Of a DNA stretch of 22,165 bases, positions 15,457 through 21,806 are shown in pieces (position 1 is the first letter of the stretch; the number at the start of each line of letters is the position of its first letter). This DNA is from JAAYDS01 sp039680625 (GTDB lineage Bacteria; Chloroflexota; Anaerolineae; UBA1429). The stretch is taken from the NCBI GenBank assembly GCA_039680625.1, contig JBDKSN010000113.1, positions 1 to 22,165 on the forward strand, in the 5' to 3' direction. The notes beneath the pieces were generated by a model, which did no database searches, was not told the origin of the DNA, and saw only the letters and a program-made list of their open reading frames with translations. Position numbers and translations under genes: made by a program.

Positions 15457-17115
15457 ATGAAGCTGCTATCGGCGGAACAGATGCGCGCGCTCGAAAGCGC
15501 GGCCGCGGCTCAAGGCCTGCCGTACGCCGAGATGATGGAGCGCGCCGGCCTGGCCGTGGCCCAAGAGGCACGCGAGCGTTGCCCTCAGCAACACAGCTAT
15601 GCGTTGGTGTTGGTGGGGCCGGGCAACAACGGCGGCGATGGCCTGGTGGCCGCACACTATTTGGCCGAGTGGGGTGTCGCCGTGACCGTCTACATCTGGC
15701 GGCGCACTACCCAGCCCGACCCTAACCTCGCGCGTGTACAGGCGCAAGGCATCCCGGTCGTTTGGTGCGACCAAGACCTTGGGTTGCAGCAGCTGGCCGA
15801 TCTCGTCGACCGCTGTGATCTGGTGATCGATGCCCTGTTGGGCACAGGCGCTACTGGCGCCCTGCGCGGTGGCGTCCGCGAGCTGCTCAGCACTGTGGCT
15901 GCGCGGCTGCGACTTGGCCACGCGGCTCTACCCTCGCGACAGCGCCTCTGGCCGCCAACTAGCCCAGATGGCTGTCGTCGGCCCCAGATCATCGCTGTCG
16001 ACCTACCATCGGGTCTGGATGCCGACTCGGGGGAGATCGACCTGTGTGCCCTACCAGCCGATGTTACGGTCACCTTTGCGCACCCCAAGCTGGGGCACAT
16101 GGCTTTCCCCGGCGCCGAGGCAGTCGGTGAGCTGGTCGTCGCCGATATCGGTATCCCTGCCAACTTGGCTCCTTCGAGCGCGCCCGAGATCATCACGGCC
16201 GACCGAGTGCGGGCGGGGCTGCCTCCGCGTCCCATCTCGGGGCACAAGGGCACCTTCGGCAGCGTGATGGTGGTTGCGGGATCCAACAACTATGTCGGCG
16301 CGCCCTGCCTGGCCGCCCGAGCGGCCTATCGTGCGGGAACGGGCCTGGTCACCTTGGCGACCCCGTCATCGATCCACAGCGTGGCCGCAACGCTGCTGCC
16401 CGAGGCCACGCACCTGCTGTTGCCCCATAGCCTGGGGGCCTTGGTGAGCGACGCAGTCGACATCTTGGGACCCGAGCTGCCGCGCTATCAGGCGCTGTTG
16501 GTCGGGCCGGGGCTTGGCCGCGACCCGCGCACGCGTCAGTTCGTGGCGGACCTGCTCGCTGGCAGCCGCGACGTCGAGCGGCACACCATTGGCTTTGCCG
16601 CCCGCCCGGCAACTCCTGCGTCATACACCCTGCCGCCTCTGGTGCTGGATGCCGACGGCCTCAACCTGTTGGCCGAGCTGCCCTCTTGGCCCCTGCGTTT
16701 GCCGCCAGACACGGTGCTCACGCCCCATCCAGGCGAGATGGCCAGGTTGCTGGGCACCGCGACGGCCGACGTGAATGCACGACGGATCGATACTGCCCGC
16801 GAGGCTGCCCAAGCCTGGCAGTGCACCGTTGTGCTCAAAGGGGCCTTCACCGTCGTGGCAGGGCAAGAGGGCAAGGTGTGGGTTTGCCCGCTGGCCAACG
16901 CGGCGCTCGCCACGGCCGGCACCGGAGACGTGTTGGCTGGGATCATCGCGGGCTTGCGAGCGCAGGGCTGCCCAGGGTTGACTGCCGCAGTGTGCGGCGT
17001 CTATTGGCATGCGCTGGCGGGCATATTGTGGTCAGAAGAGCACGGCGCCGCCGGTCTGCTGGCTAGCGAGTTGAGCGCGTTGCTCCCCGAAGCGCGACGC
17101 CGTCTGCTGGGCTGA
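15457..17115 (+). CDS. nnr: Bifunctional NAD(P)H-hydrate epimerase / ADP-dependent NAD(P)H-hydrate dehydratase
   Basis: Repairs hydrated NADH and NADPH: the N-terminal YjeF-type domain (about 1-235) epimerises the R and S hydrates and the C-terminal ribokinase-like domain (about 245-552) dehydrates the S form with ADP. Seen are GPGNNGGDG and VIDALLGTG in the epimerase, AVDLPSGLDADSG, ISGHKGTFGSV and VAGSNNYVGA at the start of the dehydratase, LVGPGLG, VLDADGLN, LTPHPGEMARLLG, and the catalytic GTGDVLAG with D491. Two stretches look inserted against the usual family layout: about 20 residues of Arg/Pro/Leu-rich sequence before AVDLPSG, and a similar one before VLDADGLN. GAGGAAGAAGAGG precedes the ATG. 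It is monocistronic and lies about 1.9 kb from nadB, so cofactor synthesis and repair are close together. Confidence 0.95.
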   Translation: MKLLSAEQMRALESAAAAQGLPYAEMMERAGLAVAQEARERCPQQHSYALVLVGPGNNGGDGLVAAHYLAEWGVAVTVYIWRRTTQPDPNLARVQAQGIPVVWCDQDLGLQQLADLVDRCDLVIDALLGTGATGALRGGVRELLSTVAARLRLGHAALPSRQRLWPPTSPDGCRRPQIIAVDLPSGLDADSGEIDLCALPADVTVTFAHPKLGHMAFPGAEAVGELVVADIGIPANLAPSSAPEIITADRVRAGLPPRPISGHKGTFGSVMVVAGSNNYVGAPCLAARAAYRAGTGLVTLATPSSIHSVAATLLPEATHLLLPHSLGALVSDAVDILGPELPRYQALLVGPGLGRDPRTRQFVADLLAGSRDVERHTIGFAARPATPASYTLPPLVLDADGLNLLAELPSWPLRLPPDTVLTPHPGEMARLLGTATADVNARRIDTAREAAQAWQCTVVLKGAFTVVAGQEGKVWVCPLANAALATAGTGDVLAGIIAGLRAQGCPGLTAAVCGVYWHALAGILWSEEHGAAGLLASELSALLPEARRRLLG

Positions 17116-17122
17116 AACAAGG

Positions 17123-17151
17123 CAAAAGGGGATGCCGCTCGACATCCCCCT
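17123..17151 (-). terminator. Rho-independent terminator of the regulator-cysE-iscS-mnmA operon
   Basis: Read on the minus strand, GGGGATG, an 8-base loop and CATCCCC (arms 17143-17149 and 17128-17134) are followed by TTTT, just after the stop of the YtxH gene. The plus-strand reading lacks a T-tract, so it may serve the NAD(P)H-hydrate repair gene only weakly. Confidence 0.7.
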
Positions 17152-17169
17152 GGTCATCCACTCGCTTAC

Positions 17170-17526
17170 TCAGGCGTCGATTTCGCCCAGATCGATGGCC
17201 TGCTCGGGCTCTTCGGGGTTCAGGTGGGCCAACAGCTCGTCCTTCTTGCGCGCTGCCGCCTGCCGCCCTTCATCGACCGCCTGTTGAAAGCGCGTACGCT
17301 GCTCGTCCAGCACGGTGCGCCCCTTGGCAGCGATGTCTTGCGCGAACTTGGTCGGGTCAGACGAGATATCTTGGGCCAGCTCTTGCAGCTCGATCCCCTT
17401 CTCCTTGATCTGCTCGCGCACCACCTCACCACGGTCTGGTGCAAACAGCAAAGCTATGGCCGCACCGAGAAAAGTACCAAAGAAGAACCCTGCCAGGAAA
17501 TCAGAAGAACCACCTCGATTGCTCAT
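17170..17526 (-). CDS. YtxH-domain protein
   Basis: A small 118-residue protein. It has one membrane-spanning or re-entrant hydrophobic stretch (about 9-29, FLAGFFFGTFLGAAIALLFA), then a P-D-R-G turn and a long charged helical tail rich in Glu, Lys, Gln and Arg, likely coiled coil, ending acidic. This is the layout of YtxH/general-stress and gas-vesicle-like small proteins, whose molecular role is unclear. The ATG at 17526 has AAGGAGG six bases upstream, a strong site; a GTG one codon earlier is the alternative. It is the last gene of the minus-strand operon, directly before the terminator and 27 bases after another single-span membrane protein. Confidence 0.75.
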   Translation of the reverse strand: MSNRGGSSDFLAGFFFGTFLGAAIALLFAPDRGEVVREQIKEKGIELQELAQDISSDPTKFAQDIAAKGRTVLDEQRTRFQQAVDEGRQAAARKKDELLAHLNPEEPEQAIDLGEIDA

Positions 17527-17553
17527 CACCCACCTCCTTGAGGTTGACCAGTC

Positions 17554-17910
17554 CTACAGCGCACCCGACTCGTTGGGCTTGTCAGCAGAGGGGCTCTTGC
17601 GCCGCTTGAAATAGATGAGCGCGTTTATCGCCTCGCGAACGCCGGCCACGGCGCTGCTTACCCGCACCAAAGGGGTCACGACGGTATCGGTAACCAGCCC
17701 TACGGTGCCTTGCACACGCCTGGCTGTGTCACCAGCAGAATCGAGGAGGGGTTCTACCTCTTCGCGCAGCATCCTGATGAGCGCGCGCAGCTGCCCCAAC
17801 AAGATCGCCAACAGAACCCCAACGACCAACGATTCGATGGCCAGCAGGACAATAGCAATATCTCGCACTACTCCGAGCGCTTCCAAAGCTGCCTCCCGAA
17901 TGGAACGCAC
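17554..17910 (-). CDS. Small single-span membrane protein, DUF948-like
   Basis: Up to 118 residues: an amphipathic N-terminus, one transmembrane helix (about 17-40, VRDIAIVLLAIESLVVGVLL), a helical cytoplasmic part with spaced hydrophobic residues, and a basic patch FKRRK before an acidic tail. The layout resembles DUF948-type proteins often found with YtxH proteins; I cannot assign a function. The start is uncertain: the GTG at 17910 has no ribosome site, whereas a TTG at 17886 (giving 110 residues) has GGGAGG five bases upstream. It lies 19 bases after the upstream small membrane gene and shares its transcript. Confidence 0.6.
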   Translation of the reverse strand: MRSIREAALEALGVVRDIAIVLLAIESLVVGVLLAILLGQLRALIRMLREEVEPLLDSAGDTARRVQGTVGLVTDTVVTPLVRVSSAVAGVREAINALIYFKRRKSPSADKPNESGAL

Positions 17911-17929
17911 TTGGCGCGTAAAGAGTCTA

Positions 17930-18184
17930 TCACACCTTCAAGAGACGCGCAACCCCTAGGCCTGCCCAGCTCCCCAGAGAGCCAAGCAAGAGCTGCACCT
18001 GCCCATAGCACAAGATGCGCGTGCCGGTTGCGGTGCCCACGAGCTGCCCAACGGCGAAGCCCACCAGAGCCACCGCCCACACCAGCAGCACGTTGATGGC
18101 CTTGGTGCCCCACAAGAGCTGATACAGGCCCGCCCACAGCGTAGCCACGGTAGCGCCGAACAGGAAAGCAGGCGCAGCTAACAT
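17930..18184 (-). CDS. Small polytopic membrane protein coupled to mnmA
   Basis: An 84-residue, strongly hydrophobic protein with probably three membrane segments (about 4-25, 31-53 and 60-80) separated by short loops; Lys28 and Arg56 are among the few charged residues. I do not recognise the family. The ATG overlaps the mnmA stop by seven bases (ATGTTAG), and GGAGGAGG lies ten bases upstream inside the end of mnmA, so translation is probably coupled. Hydrophobic composition, a good ribosome site and tight packing support a real gene. Nothing ties it functionally to thiolation beyond position. Confidence 0.65.
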   Translation of the reverse strand: MLAAPAFLFGATVATLWAGLYQLLWGTKAINVLLVWAVALVGFAVGQLVGTATGTRILCYGQVQLLLGSLGSWAGLGVARLLKV

Positions 18185-19263
18185 GTTGCAGCGACCTCCT
18201 CCGTCTCTGCGGCCGATACGGCGTGCGCGATGGTGCCTCCGCCAATGACGACATCCTCATTGTACATCACTACGGCCTGGCCGGGCGTGATGTCGCGCAG
18301 AGGCGCGTCAAACTCGATCAGCGCCCGATCTCTATTCAGAGGCGTCAGGCGACACGGAGCCGGGCGCGCCCGATAGCGGATTTTGGCCTGCAGGGCGACT
18401 GTGGCCTGCGGAGCCGAGCCGGAGACAAAGGCCACCTCCTCGGCGAGGAGCGCGCGGTGGCCCAAGGCGCTGGCAGGCCCAACCACCAGCGCATTGCGCG
18501 CCGGGTCGAGGGCGAGCACGTACAGTGGCTCGCGCGCAGAAATGCCCAGGCCCTCGCGCTGCCCCACCGTATAGAGCGCCAGCCCGCGATGCTCGCCCAA
18601 CACACGCCCCTGCTCATCCAGAATGGGGCCTGGCTGCAACAACTCGGGCGCGCGTTCGCGGATAAAGCGGCGATAGTCACCATCGGCGACAAAGCATACG
18701 TCCTGGCTCTCGGCCCGATCGGCACTGGGTAGACCGCGGCTGCGCGCCCAGGCGATCACGTCGGCCTTGCGCCACGACCCTAGAGGCAAGAGCACTTGAG
18801 CCAACTGCTCTTGCCCGAGCATATACAAGAAGTACGATTGGTCCTTGGTCGCATCCACGGCACTCAAGAGCCGCCAGCCCTCCGGGCCTGAAGCGATCTG
18901 GGCATAGTGTCCCGTGGCCAGGCGCTCGCCGCGGGCCGCAGCCTGCGCCAAGAGAAGGCCGAACTTGAGCTCGCGATTGCAGGCGATGCACGGGTTAGGC
19001 GTGCGTCCGCGCGCGTATTCGCGAATGAAGCGTCGCACCACGACCTCGTGAAAGGCGTCACGCAGGTCGACGACCTCGTGGGCAATGTCCAGATGGTCGC
19101 ACACCGCCCGCGCAGCGGCGATATCGGCGTCAGACTCGCGCTCGCGCCAAAAGCGTGCAGTGATTCCTCGCACTGCATAGCCCTGTTCGAGCAGCCATGC
19201 AGCCGTCGTGGCGCTGTCTACACCGCCGCTCATCGCCACGGCAACCCGCTGGGGTACGCTCAT
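18178..19263 (-). CDS. mnmA: tRNA-specific 2-thiouridylase
   Basis: Adenylates and thiolates U34 of Lys, Glu and Gln tRNAs using persulfide sulfur that originates at a cysteine desulfurase. The 361-residue protein has the PP-loop SGGVDS (12-17), the catalytic cysteine C92 in TPNPCIACN, ATGHYAQI, KDQSYFLYMLGQ, and the second catalytic cysteine C190 in SQDVCFVADGDY, followed by the C-terminal beta domains. I set the start at the ATG at 19263, which puts AMSGGVDS at the usual distance; no Shine-Dalgarno sequence precedes it. The open frame extends to 19416 without family similarity. It is 112 bases downstream of iscS, the likely sulfur donor, and overlaps the next small membrane gene. Confidence 0.95.
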   Translation of the reverse strand: MSVPQRVAVAMSGGVDSATTAAWLLEQGYAVRGITARFWRERESDADIAAARAVCDHLDIAHEVVDLRDAFHEVVVRRFIREYARGRTPNPCIACNRELKFGLLLAQAAARGERLATGHYAQIASGPEGWRLLSAVDATKDQSYFLYMLGQEQLAQVLLPLGSWRKADVIAWARSRGLPSADRAESQDVCFVADGDYRRFIRERAPELLQPGPILDEQGRVLGEHRGLALYTVGQREGLGISAREPLYVLALDPARNALVVGPASALGHRALLAEEVAFVSGSAPQATVALQAKIRYRARPAPCRLTPLNRDRALIEFDAPLRDITPGQAVVMYNEDVVIGGGTIAHAVSAAETEEVAATC

Positions 19264-19375
19264 ACAAGGAGCCAGCAAGACTGCACCCACCTCACTCGGG
19301 GGTGCTGGGGATAGCCGCCTGCGAGCGACCTGGACATGGCCATCAGCTGAAACATGCGCTCTGGACCTACCCGGC

Positions 19376-20563
19376 CTAGTGCGCGCGCGCCGGCTGATAG
19401 TATGGCGACAGCTCACGCAACCGAGCGACCGCCGCGGGCAGAACCTCGATCACGCGGTCGATGTGTTCGGCGGTGGTGCTGCGGCCCAGCGAAAAGCGCA
19501 GTGCGCTCAATGCCAGGCGAGGCTCGATGCCCATCGCCACCAAGACGGCCGAGGCGCCCTCCTCATTCGAGGCGCAAGCCGAGCCTGTACCACAGGCGAT
19601 ACCGTTGAGGTCGAGGTGCAACTGCGCGGCCTCGCCATCGATGCCTTCAAAGACAAAGCTGGCCAACCCGGGCAATCGCTGAATGCGATGGCCTACCAGG
19701 TACGCATCGGGCACCTCAGAGAGCACCCCATCGATCAGGCGATCGCGCAACGCGGTCAGGCGCCCTATCTCTGTGGGAAGCTCGGCGCAAGCCAACGCCA
19801 GGGCCTTGGCCATGCCCACGATATAGGGCACGTTCTCGGTGCCTGCGCGCAGGCCGAACTCTTGCCCACCGCCCGTCTGCCGTGGCAAGATGGGCACCCC
19901 CTCGCGGACATAGAGCGCGCCCACCCCCTTGGGCGCGTAGAACTTGTGCCCCGAAAGCGAAAGCAGGTCTGCATTCAGTGCCTGCACATCGATCGGCAGA
20001 TGGCCGGCCGCCTGCACCGCATCGGTGTGCATGTACACGCCGCGTTCGTGCGCGATGGCGCCGATCTCGGCAATCGGTTGGATCGCGCCCATCTCGTTGT
20101 TGGCATACATCACTGAGACCAACACCGTGTCTGGGCGGATTGCGGCGGCGACATCCTCCGGATGGACCAATCCCTCGTGGTCCACCGGCACGTAGGTCAC
20201 CTCATAGCCCTCTTCGCGTTGGAGTGAGGCACAGGTATTGAGCACTGCGTGATGCTCGATAGCGCTGGTGATAATGTGCCGCCCCTTGGCCTGCGTGGCC
20301 CTGGCCACCCCTCGAATCGCGAGATTGTCGCTCTCGGTACCACAGCTGGTAAAGATGATCTCGGGCGGCTTGGCGGCATTGAGCAGGTCGGCCATAAGGG
20401 CGCGCGCAGAAGAGATCGCCTCGAAAGCCTGCATCCCCAGTTGATAGCGGGTAGAAGGGTTGCCATATTCGCCCTGCAGATAGGGCAGCATGGCCTCTAG
20501 CACCCGCGGATCGACCGGCGTTGTAGCCGCGTGATCGAGATAGATGAGGTCCTCTACTGGCAT
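19376..20563 (-). CDS. iscS: Cysteine desulfurase (IscS/NifS family)
   Basis: PLP enzyme that takes sulfur from cysteine as a protein persulfide for Fe-S clusters and tRNA thiolation. The 395-residue protein shows YLDHAATTPVD at the N-terminus, SCGTESDNLA, H104 in SAIEHHAV, VMYANNEMGAIQP, the PLP lysine K207 in SGHKFYAPKG, GGGQEFGLRAGTEN, and the catalytic cysteine C330 in GTGSACAS on the long mobile loop of class I enzymes. The ATG at 20563 has AGGAG seven bases upstream, and the gene starts 10 bases after cysE. Its neighbours imply use of freshly made cysteine and delivery of sulfur to MnmA; no iscU is visible here, so a role in Fe-S assembly is not shown by context. Confidence 0.95.
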   Translation of the reverse strand: MPVEDLIYLDHAATTPVDPRVLEAMLPYLQGEYGNPSTRYQLGMQAFEAISSARALMADLLNAAKPPEIIFTSCGTESDNLAIRGVARATQAKGRHIITSAIEHHAVLNTCASLQREEGYEVTYVPVDHEGLVHPEDVAAAIRPDTVLVSVMYANNEMGAIQPIAEIGAIAHERGVYMHTDAVQAAGHLPIDVQALNADLLSLSGHKFYAPKGVGALYVREGVPILPRQTGGGQEFGLRAGTENVPYIVGMAKALALACAELPTEIGRLTALRDRLIDGVLSEVPDAYLVGHRIQRLPGLASFVFEGIDGEAAQLHLDLNGIACGTGSACASNEEGASAVLVAMGIEPRLALSALRFSLGRSTTAEHIDRVIEVLPAAVARLRELSPYYQPARAH

Positions 20564-20573
20564 CGAGCTTCTC

Positions 20574-21266
20574 CTAGCCCTCGGTAATCGCTTCTGGCGC
20601 GGACACCGACTCGCGCGTCATCACCATCATCTGCAGCTCAGCGACCGTCTTCTCCAGTTCCTGGATACGCGCGTTTAGCTGACGGCAAACCTCGGCCACT
20701 GGGTCGGGATAGTTGCCATGATCGAGAAGACCGCACTGGTCGCGTGAGACACTAGGCCCGCGAACGAGGCGCGCCGGCACACCCACGGCCGTGCTATCGG
20801 CTGGCACCGGCTTGACCACCACGGCACCCGACCCAATCCGCGCGCGATCGCCAATCTCGATGGCGCCCAGGACGATGGCATGGGCACCCACAACCACGCC
20901 ATTGCCGACGGTCGGATGGCGCTTGCCCTTGTTCAGCGACACGCCGCCGAGCACCGAGCCCTGATACATGAGCACATCATCGCCCACCTCGGCCGTCTCA
21001 CCGATCACCACTCCCATGCCATGGTCGATAAAGAACCGCCTGCCGATCTTGGCACCAGGGTGAATCTCGATGCCGGTTGCATGCCGCGTCAGGTGCGAGA
21101 GCCATCGCGCCAGCCATTTGGCGTGGTGTTGCCACAGGTAATGGGCCACGCGGTATGACCAGACGGCCCACAGCCCGGGATAGCAGGTAAGCACCTCGAA
21201 CCAACTGCGTGCGGCGGGGTCTTCGTTCATGACGGTGCGGATGTCTTCTCTGATCAAGCTCAGCAC
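20574..21266 (-). CDS. cysE: Serine O-acetyltransferase
   Basis: Makes O-acetylserine, the direct precursor of cysteine. The 230-residue protein has the alpha-helical N-terminal part (about 1-65) and then the left-handed beta-helix with hexapeptide repeats: IHPGAKIGRRFFIDHGMGVVIGET in outline, DVLMYQGSVLGG, and GKRHPTVGNGVVVGAHA with the catalytic His region. After the helix comes a C-terminal extension of about 50 residues, including a probable short coiled coil (around 193-215), longer than the usual tail. The GTG at 21266 follows AAAAGGAG at only four bases, the best start available. It lies 21 bases after the Rrf2 gene and 10 before iscS. No cysteine synthase gene is in view. Confidence 0.93.
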   Translation of the reverse strand: MLSLIREDIRTVMNEDPAARSWFEVLTCYPGLWAVWSYRVAHYLWQHHAKWLARWLSHLTRHATGIEIHPGAKIGRRFFIDHGMGVVIGETAEVGDDVLMYQGSVLGGVSLNKGKRHPTVGNGVVVGAHAIVLGAIEIGDRARIGSGAVVVKPVPADSTAVGVPARLVRGPSVSRDQCGLLDHGNYPDPVAEVCRQLNARIQELEKTVAELQMMVMTRESVSAPEAITEG

Positions 21267-21287
21267 AGTGCTCCTTTTGACCCAGTT

Positions 21288-21689
21288 TCAGGCGATGACG
21301 TTGGCCAGCGTGATGTTCCCCAGGGTGTCTGCCAGGCAATCGCGGACAGTGGTCATCACGTCGCGCGTCGCACAGATCGGCTCGAGCGTGCAGGGAGAGC
21401 CATCGGGGCACAGGCAGTCTACCGTGAGCAGATTGCCCTCTACAGCGACAAAGATGTCGCTCACGCTGATCTTTTCGGGCGGGCGCGTCAACAGATAGCC
21501 GCCTCGCGCACCACGTACGCTCGCCAGAAGGCCAGCGGAGCGGAGCTGAGCAGCTACGCGCTCGAGATACGGCAGCGGCAACCCCTCAGAAGCGGCGATG
21601 TCGCTCAAGGCCACGGGGCCTTCGCCAAAGCGCCGCGCCAGTTCGACCATCGCTCGCAAGCCCGTCCGCTCTCTCGCCGATAGTTTCAT
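21288..21689 (-). CDS. Rrf2-family transcriptional regulator, IscR-like
   Basis: A 133-residue regulator with the N-terminal winged helix-turn-helix typical of Rrf2 proteins (about 1-65; ALSDIAASEGLPLPYLERVAAQL, split as helix-turn-helix, and RGARGGYLL as the wing). The effector region has C92, C94, C100 and C106. The spacing C94-x5-C100-x5-C106 is that of the Fe-S cysteines of IscR, but the fourth IscR ligand, a histidine three residues on, is arginine here (R109). It is therefore a plausible Fe-S sensor with altered ligation; a CymR-type cysteine regulator is the alternative. First gene of the sulfur operon, with a near-consensus promoter and a palindrome at the transcription start, so autoregulation of the whole operon is likely (inference). 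Confidence 0.9.
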   Translation of the reverse strand: MKLSARERTGLRAMVELARRFGEGPVALSDIAASEGLPLPYLERVAAQLRSAGLLASVRGARGGYLLTRPPEKISVSDIFVAVEGNLLTVDCLCPDGSPCTLEPICATRDVMTTVRDCLADTLGNITLANVIA

Positions 21690-21695
21690 CTCGCC

Positions 21696-21720
21696 AATCC
21701 CTTACCAAAAAGTCGGGATT
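21696..21720 (-). promoter_or_regulatory. 25-bp palindrome, candidate operator of the Rrf2 regulator
   Basis: AATCCC and GGGATT arms (21696-21701 and 21715-21720) flank a 13-base centre. The palindrome directly follows the -10 hexamer and covers the predicted transcription start. One half contains ATCCCGACT, similar to the half-site of type 1 IscR operators, and the full length of 25 bp also matches that class. The arm nearer the gene carries the AAGGGA that would be the ribosome site, so it could also act in RNA. Confidence 0.45.
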
Positions 21721-21749
21721 AGTATACTGGCCAGACCACAGTGTGTCAA
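21721..21749 (-). promoter_or_regulatory. Near-consensus sigma-70 promoter of the Rrf2-cysE-iscS-mnmA operon
   Basis: On the minus strand TTGACA (21744-21749), exactly 17 bases, then TATACT (21721-21726). It has a perfect -35, a five-of-six -10 and ideal spacing, making it the strongest promoter in the window and consistent with a promoter held down by a repressor. The -35 starts within the T-run of the preceding terminator. Confidence 0.8.
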
Positions 21750-21788
21750 AAAAGCCTGCCCGCCCCATAGAGGATGGAGCAGGCAGGC
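21748..21788 (-). terminator. Rho-independent terminator of the gene at the window end
   Basis: Read on the minus strand: GCCTGCC, T, GCTCC, a nine-base loop, GGGGC, G, GGCAGGC, then TTTTTT. The outer arms (21782-21788 and 21754-21760) pair perfectly and the inner arms pair with one G-T wobble. It insulates the sulfur operon from the upstream gene. Confidence 0.85.
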
Positions 21789-21806
21789 GAGACGAGGGGA
21801 CGGCGG

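Noticed and set aside
19264..19416. N-terminal extension of MnmA by 51 residues
   Set aside because: The extension is Arg/Pro-rich, overlaps the end of iscS, and places the PP-loop far from its usual N-terminal position.
19208..20116. Plus-strand open frame of 302 codons opposite iscS and the mnmA leader
   Set aside because: No domain visible; it spans the intergenic gap and antisense iscS, whose catalytic motifs are intact.
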